Origin: Alphaproteobacteria bacterium
Lineage (GTDB): Bacteria > Pseudomonadota > Alphaproteobacteria > Rickettsiales > UBA1997
Length of the DNA stretch: 64,000 nucleotides
NCBI GenBank assembly: GCA_021151765.1
Contig: JAGKWR010000009.1
Location: 11,689-75,688 of the forward strand
Direction: 5' to 3'
This document shows, piece by piece, positions 61,004-64,000 of this stretch; within the stretch, counting starts at the first letter, position 1, and every line of letters begins with the position of its first letter. The notes beneath the pieces are model-generated. The model worked only from the letters and a program-made list of their open reading frames with translations. It ran no database searches and had not been told where the DNA came from. Position numbers and translations under genes: made by a program.

Positions 61004-62164
61004 ATGAAAAAATTTTTTATAATTGCTGGTGAAGCTTCAGGTGATTTGCTTGGTGCTAAATTGATCAAAGAACTGAAAGCGCAACATCCAGATTCAAGCT
61101 TCGTTGGCGTTGGTGGAGCTTTGATGAAAGCCGAAGGTCTACGCTCAATTTTTGCGATGGAAGAATTATCCGTGATGGGATTTTTAGAGGTTTTGCCGCA
61201 TATTCCGCAATTGTTGAAACGCATTAAACAAACGGCGGAAGCGATTAAATCGGAAAAAAGTGACGTAGTTATTACTATCGATTCGCCAGATTTTTGTTTC
61301 CGCGTGATGAAAAAATTGCGTGATTTTAAAGAAGTAAAAAAAGTGCATTTGATTGCGCCTTCAGTTTGGGCTTATCGTCAAGGCCGCGCTAAAAAAATTG
61401 CTAAGCTTTATGATTTGTTGTTAGCAATTTTACCTTTTGAGCCGCCATACTTTGAAAAACATGGTTTGAAGACAGTTTTTATTGGTAGTCCAATTGTTGA
61501 AAATGCTCCGGATTTTGCGCAAAAAAATCATATCAGAAATGAATTTCGTCAAAGTTTTAACATCGACGAAGTAGCGCCAATTGTAGTTGTAACTCCCGGA
61601 AGCAGAAGCGGTGAAGTCAAAAGAATTTTTCCGGAATTTATTGAAGCCTTAAATTTATTGGCTGCAGAAAAACCAAATCTAAAAGTCTTTATTCCGCTAA
61701 TTGATAAAACTCGCGATTTGGTTGTGGAAATGTCGAGTGCGTTGAAAGCACAATATTTTTTGATCGAAGCAAAAGATAAAAGTGCAGCATTATTTGCGGC
61801 AGATTTTGCTTTGGCTAAATCCGGCACTAACACAATAGAAATGTCGCTTTATCGCTTACCGATGATAGTCGCTTACAAGATAAATTGCATCACTCATTTC
61901 ATCGTTAAAAGAATGGTGAAAATTAAGTTTGCTAATCTGATTAACTTGATTTCAAATCGCGAAATTATTGTCGAAATGTTGCAAAAAAAATGTCGAGCTG
62001 ATTTGCTATTTAGCGAGCTAAAGAAGTTAATTGATGATAAATCTTTAGCGCAAAAGCAAATCATCGATAGTCAAGTGGCTCTTAAGATGATGGGCCTCGG
62101 AAGTGTTGAAAATGCAAGCTGTAAAGCAGCAAAAGAAATTTTAAAAATCTCAAAAAATGTTTAA
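61004..62164 (+). CDS. lpxB: Lipid-A-disaccharide synthase (LpxB)
   Basis: LpxB joins lipid X and UDP-diacylglucosamine to form the lipid A disaccharide at the inner face of the inner membrane. The 386-residue GT-B protein has FIIAGEASGDLLGAKLIKEL, FVGVGGALMKAEGL, SVMGFLEVLPHIP, TIDSPDFCFRV, APSVWAYRQGRAKKIA, LPFEPPYFEKHG, VTPGSRSGEVKRIFPEF and AKSGTNTIEMSL. The alphaproteobacterial GPSxRxxE-type loop is recognisable as PGSRSGE. It overlaps the carboxypeptidase gene by 8 bases and diverges from asd. Confidence 0.95.
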   Translation: MKKFFIIAGEASGDLLGAKLIKELKAQHPDSSFVGVGGALMKAEGLRSIFAMEELSVMGFLEVLPHIPQLLKRIKQTAEAIKSEKSDVVITIDSPDFCFRVMKKLRDFKEVKKVHLIAPSVWAYRQGRAKKIAKLYDLLLAILPFEPPYFEKHGLKTVFIGSPIVENAPDFAQKNHIRNEFRQSFNIDEVAPIVVVTPGSRSGEVKRIFPEFIEALNLLAAEKPNLKVFIPLIDKTRDLVVEMSSALKAQYFLIEAKDKSAALFAADFALAKSGTNTIEMSLYRLPMIVAYKINCITHFIVKRMVKIKFANLINLISNREIIVEMLQKKCRADLLFSELKKLIDDKSLAQKQIIDSQVALKMMGLGSVENASCKAAKEILKISKNV

Positions 62165-63413
62165 AAATTCACTGATTTTCTTAAGTCTTTTTACTTTCTC
62201 AATTTCGGCTTCAGCCCAAGAAATTAGCTGTGGTAAAAACTATTCATCATTGGTTGTGTCAGAAAAAACTGGCCAAATTTTATATGAAAAAAGATCGGAT
62301 AAAGTCTCTTATCCAGCATCTTTGGTGAAGATGATGACGTTATATTTAACCTTCGAAGCTATAGAAAAAAAACGTTTAAAACTTGATCAAGTTTTAACTG
62401 TAACTGAACGCGGCGAAGAAATAGCTCGTGTTAATAACGGCAACACTTTGCGTTTGAAAAGAGGTGACAAAATCACAGTTCGTGAAGCAATTTCTGGTGT
62501 TGTCGTAAAATCTTTCAACGAAGCTGCAGTTACTTTGGCTGAAGCCGTTGCCGGAAGCGAATGGGCTTTTGTACGTGAAATGAATAAAAAAGCTTTAGAG
62601 CTTGGAATGGTTAATTCTAGTTTCAGCAACGCCAGCGGTTTGCACGATCAAGGTCAATATACTAACAGCTATGATTTAGCTCGTTTGGCGATCGCCTTAA
62701 AAAGAAATTTCCCGCAATATTATCATTTTTTTGCCATGAAAAGTTTTTCTTATCGTGGTCAAAAATATGTCAGCCATAATCATGTTTTGCTTGAATATAA
62801 AGGAGCAGAAGGAATGAAAACTGGTTTCACTAACGCTTCAGGATTTAATTTGGTTAGTGCAGCGCAAAGAAATAATGAAAGAATTATTTCGATTGTTTTG
62901 GGTTGCTCAACTGCCAAAAGTCGCGATAAGTTAACCAAACAACTTTTGGATATGTGTTTCCAAAAACTTGATTCTAATGACGATAAAAATTTGCCGAAGC
63001 TTGATCTTAAAGGTTATGCATATTGCGAAGTTTTGACGAAAAAAGACGAAAAAGAAGAAGTGTCAGAAGAAAAAGTTGATCCTAAAAAAGAAGTGAAAGA
63101 CGAAAAAGTTGAAAGCAAAGAAGCTGAAGTTGCAAATAATGAAGAAGAAGTTGTTGAAGAAGAATTAGTTGAACAACAACCAATCACTATCGAGAAAGAA
63201 GAAGAACATCAATCACGAGCTTTGGCAACTTTGAAACCAAAATTCAAAGCTAAAAAAGCTACAAAAAAGATGGTTTTGAAAAAAGGTAAATCTCCTGCAA
63301 AAAAAGCGGATAAAAAAACTGTTAAAAGTTCCAAAGCTAAAACTGATAAAAAATCGAAAAAAACTTCTGCTAAAGGTGTGAAGAAATCTAAAACTAAGAA
63401 ATCTAGTAATTAG
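62157..63413 (+). CDS. dacA: D-alanyl-D-alanine carboxypeptidase (S11) with histone-like basic tail
   Basis: The 418-residue protein has a signal peptide (cleavage after SISASA) and an S11 peptidase domain: Ser55-x-x-Lys58 (SYPASLVKMM), Ser119-x-Asn121 (KSFNEAA) and Lys221-Thr-Gly (MKTGFT). It trims D-Ala from peptidoglycan stem peptides in the periplasm. The usual PBP5 beta-domain and membrane anchor are not evident. After about residue 285 comes an acidic Glu/Val/Lys stretch and then some 70 residues of Lys/Ala/Ser (AKKATKKM, SPAKKADKKTVK) resembling histone H1 tails. The tail could bind wall polymers or LPS. Confidence 0.9.
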   Translation: MFKNSLIFLSLFTFSISASAQEISCGKNYSSLVVSEKTGQILYEKRSDKVSYPASLVKMMTLYLTFEAIEKKRLKLDQVLTVTERGEEIARVNNGNTLRLKRGDKITVREAISGVVVKSFNEAAVTLAEAVAGSEWAFVREMNKKALELGMVNSSFSNASGLHDQGQYTNSYDLARLAIALKRNFPQYYHFFAMKSFSYRGQKYVSHNHVLLEYKGAEGMKTGFTNASGFNLVSAAQRNNERIISIVLGCSTAKSRDKLTKQLLDMCFQKLDSNDDKNLPKLDLKGYAYCEVLTKKDEKEEVSEEKVDPKKEVKDEKVESKEAEVANNEEEVVEEELVEQQPITIEKEEEHQSRALATLKPKFKAKKATKKMVLKKGKSPAKKADKKTVKSSKAKTDKKSKKTSAKGVKKSKTKKSSN

Positions 63414-63414
63414 T

Positions 63415-63479
63415 TTTTGTCATACTGAACGATTCTTGAGTTTTAACGTCTAAGGTAATCTTACGAGATCCTGACAAAA
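63415..63479. repeat. Inverted repeat after the carboxypeptidase gene
   Basis: TTTTGTCA (63415-63422) pairs with TGACAAAA (63472-63479), with partial inner complementarity (CATACTGAAC against GATCCTGACA). The look is that of a worn REP-like element or a long-armed terminator between converging genes. Confidence 0.4.
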
Positions 63480-63586
63480 CTATATTCTGCCACTCGAAGA
63501 TGAATTTTGCGTCACAGCATTTTTAGCATTTAATTTCTGCGCGGAAGCAGAATTTGGTCGCACGCTGGTTGATGGTTTGGCTTTGC

Positions 63587-64000
63587 TCAATTCAGTTTCA
63601 GCGAGAAATTTTCAAATCTTTGTCTTCTATTTTCTTCACTAACTTGCGAAGCCACAGCAGCTGCGGTGCTGGTAATATCTGACAAAATCGGAATATCTTT
63701 CACCGCTTCGCCAAAATTTCCCAAAGCTTCCGCCGTTTTGCCTTTGGTGTTTTCTACTTTGGTTGAAAAAACCAACATCATGTCGTGATGAGCTTGCGTA
63801 AAATTGGCGATAAACTTGGCTTCAACTCGATTAAAAGAACCTTTTTCAACATCAGCAGTCGATTTTGTTGCGCTTGTATGAGAAAAACTGTCGCCCAAAT
63901 CAATTCCTGTATAGTTGATGTTATTGCCTTGACGACGCGCTGTATAATAGTTGGTTACCGCTTTACGTGCAATCAAACCCAAAATTGTTGAAGCAACAAC
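63587..64000 (-). CDS. Hypothetical protein, cut by the right edge; possible 3' frameshift
   Basis: The frame is open to the right edge (VVASTILGLIARKAV...), so the gene starts outside the window. The visible 137 residues show a short hydrophobic stretch near the edge, then polar sequence (NYTGIDLGDSFSHTS, GSFNRVEAKFIANFTQAHHDMM, GKTAEALGNFGEAV) and end ENFSLKLN. No family is recognised. One frame over, the sequence continues smoothly from the same point as FLAETELSKAKPSTSVRPN and NAVTQNSSSSGRI to a stop at 63480-63482. A one-base change near the AAAATTT run at about 63608 would join them. Confidence 0.6.
   Translation of the reverse strand, partial: VVASTILGLIARKAVTNYYTARRQGNNINYTGIDLGDSFSHTSATKSTADVEKGSFNRVEAKFIANFTQAHHDMMLVFSTKVENTKGKTAEALGNFGEAVKDIPILSDITSTAAAVASQVSEENRRQRFENFSLKLN

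Overview
The window is AT-rich chromosomal DNA, densely packed with genes, from a Gram-negative alphaproteobacterium. It most resembles Rickettsiales or a close relative. The Gram-negative signs are LpxC, LpxB, Skp/OmpH, lipoproteins and peptidoglycan genes. The alphaproteobacterial signs are the very large NAD-glutamate dehydrogenase and the FtsZ type. The rickettsial signs are two small proteins that I recognise as DUF2610 (10104-10427) and DUF5334 (43107-43412), and a secreted intradiol-dioxygenase-like protein. The gene content (Kbl, FolE, Asd, Dxr, ThiE/ThiL, two-component system, surface-polymer genes) is richer than in strongly reduced intracellular Rickettsia. Taxonomy is inferred from gene content only.

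Layout. 0-5 kb, minus strand: a likely bufferin cluster (bufA precursor, bufB MNIO enzyme, bufC partner) runs tightly into thiL, an RDD membrane protein and lpxC. 5-13.5 kb, plus strand: one ten-gene operon from kbl through a lipoprotein hydrolase, a 45-residue membrane protein, dgt, a gamma-carbonic anhydrase, cysQ and DUF2610 to the division genes ddl-ftsQ-ftsA. It ends at a GC-rich palindromic element. 13.6-20 kb, minus strand: dnaE, mfd and a charged protein of unknown function; DnaE stops at 830 residues, directly before mfd. 20-22.4 kb: an OmpR-type response regulator and histidine kinase, closed by a strong bidirectional terminator facing skp. 23-29.7 kb, plus strand: folE, maf, terC, DUF3833 lipoprotein, a ZntB-like transporter, a low-molecular-weight phosphatase and a subtilisin autotransporter lipoprotein. 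29.7-33.9 kb, minus strand: amidase, PBP1A and MrpF/MrpG-like subunits.

34-43.4 kb is the surface-polysaccharide region. It holds glmS, a GT2 glycosyltransferase, a TagD-like cytidylyltransferase, an asparagine-synthase homologue, a CDP-glycerol glycerophosphotransferase-like protein, about 1.15 kb of decayed glycosyltransferase-like sequence, an RgpF-like protein and rmlA. This is the most accessory-looking part of the window. 43.5-54 kb: tRNA-Pro, a KefB-type antiporter, dcd, the dioxygenase-like protein, rbfA, dxr, infC and NAD-glutamate dehydrogenase. 54-64 kb: tRNA-Leu, pntA (alpha part), mgtE, ftsZ, thiE, a GNAT acetyltransferase, asd, lpxB, a D,D-carboxypeptidase with a histone-like basic tail, and a gene cut by the right edge.

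Functional themes are envelope building (LpxC, LpxB, PBP1A, amidase, DacA-like, Ddl, GlmS, Skp, polysaccharide genes), division (FtsQ, FtsA, FtsZ, Maf), nucleotide hygiene (Dgt, Dcd, Maf, CysQ) and metal handling (Buf, TerC, ZntB, MgtE, KefB). No rRNA operon, CRISPR array, insertion sequence or prophage was seen.
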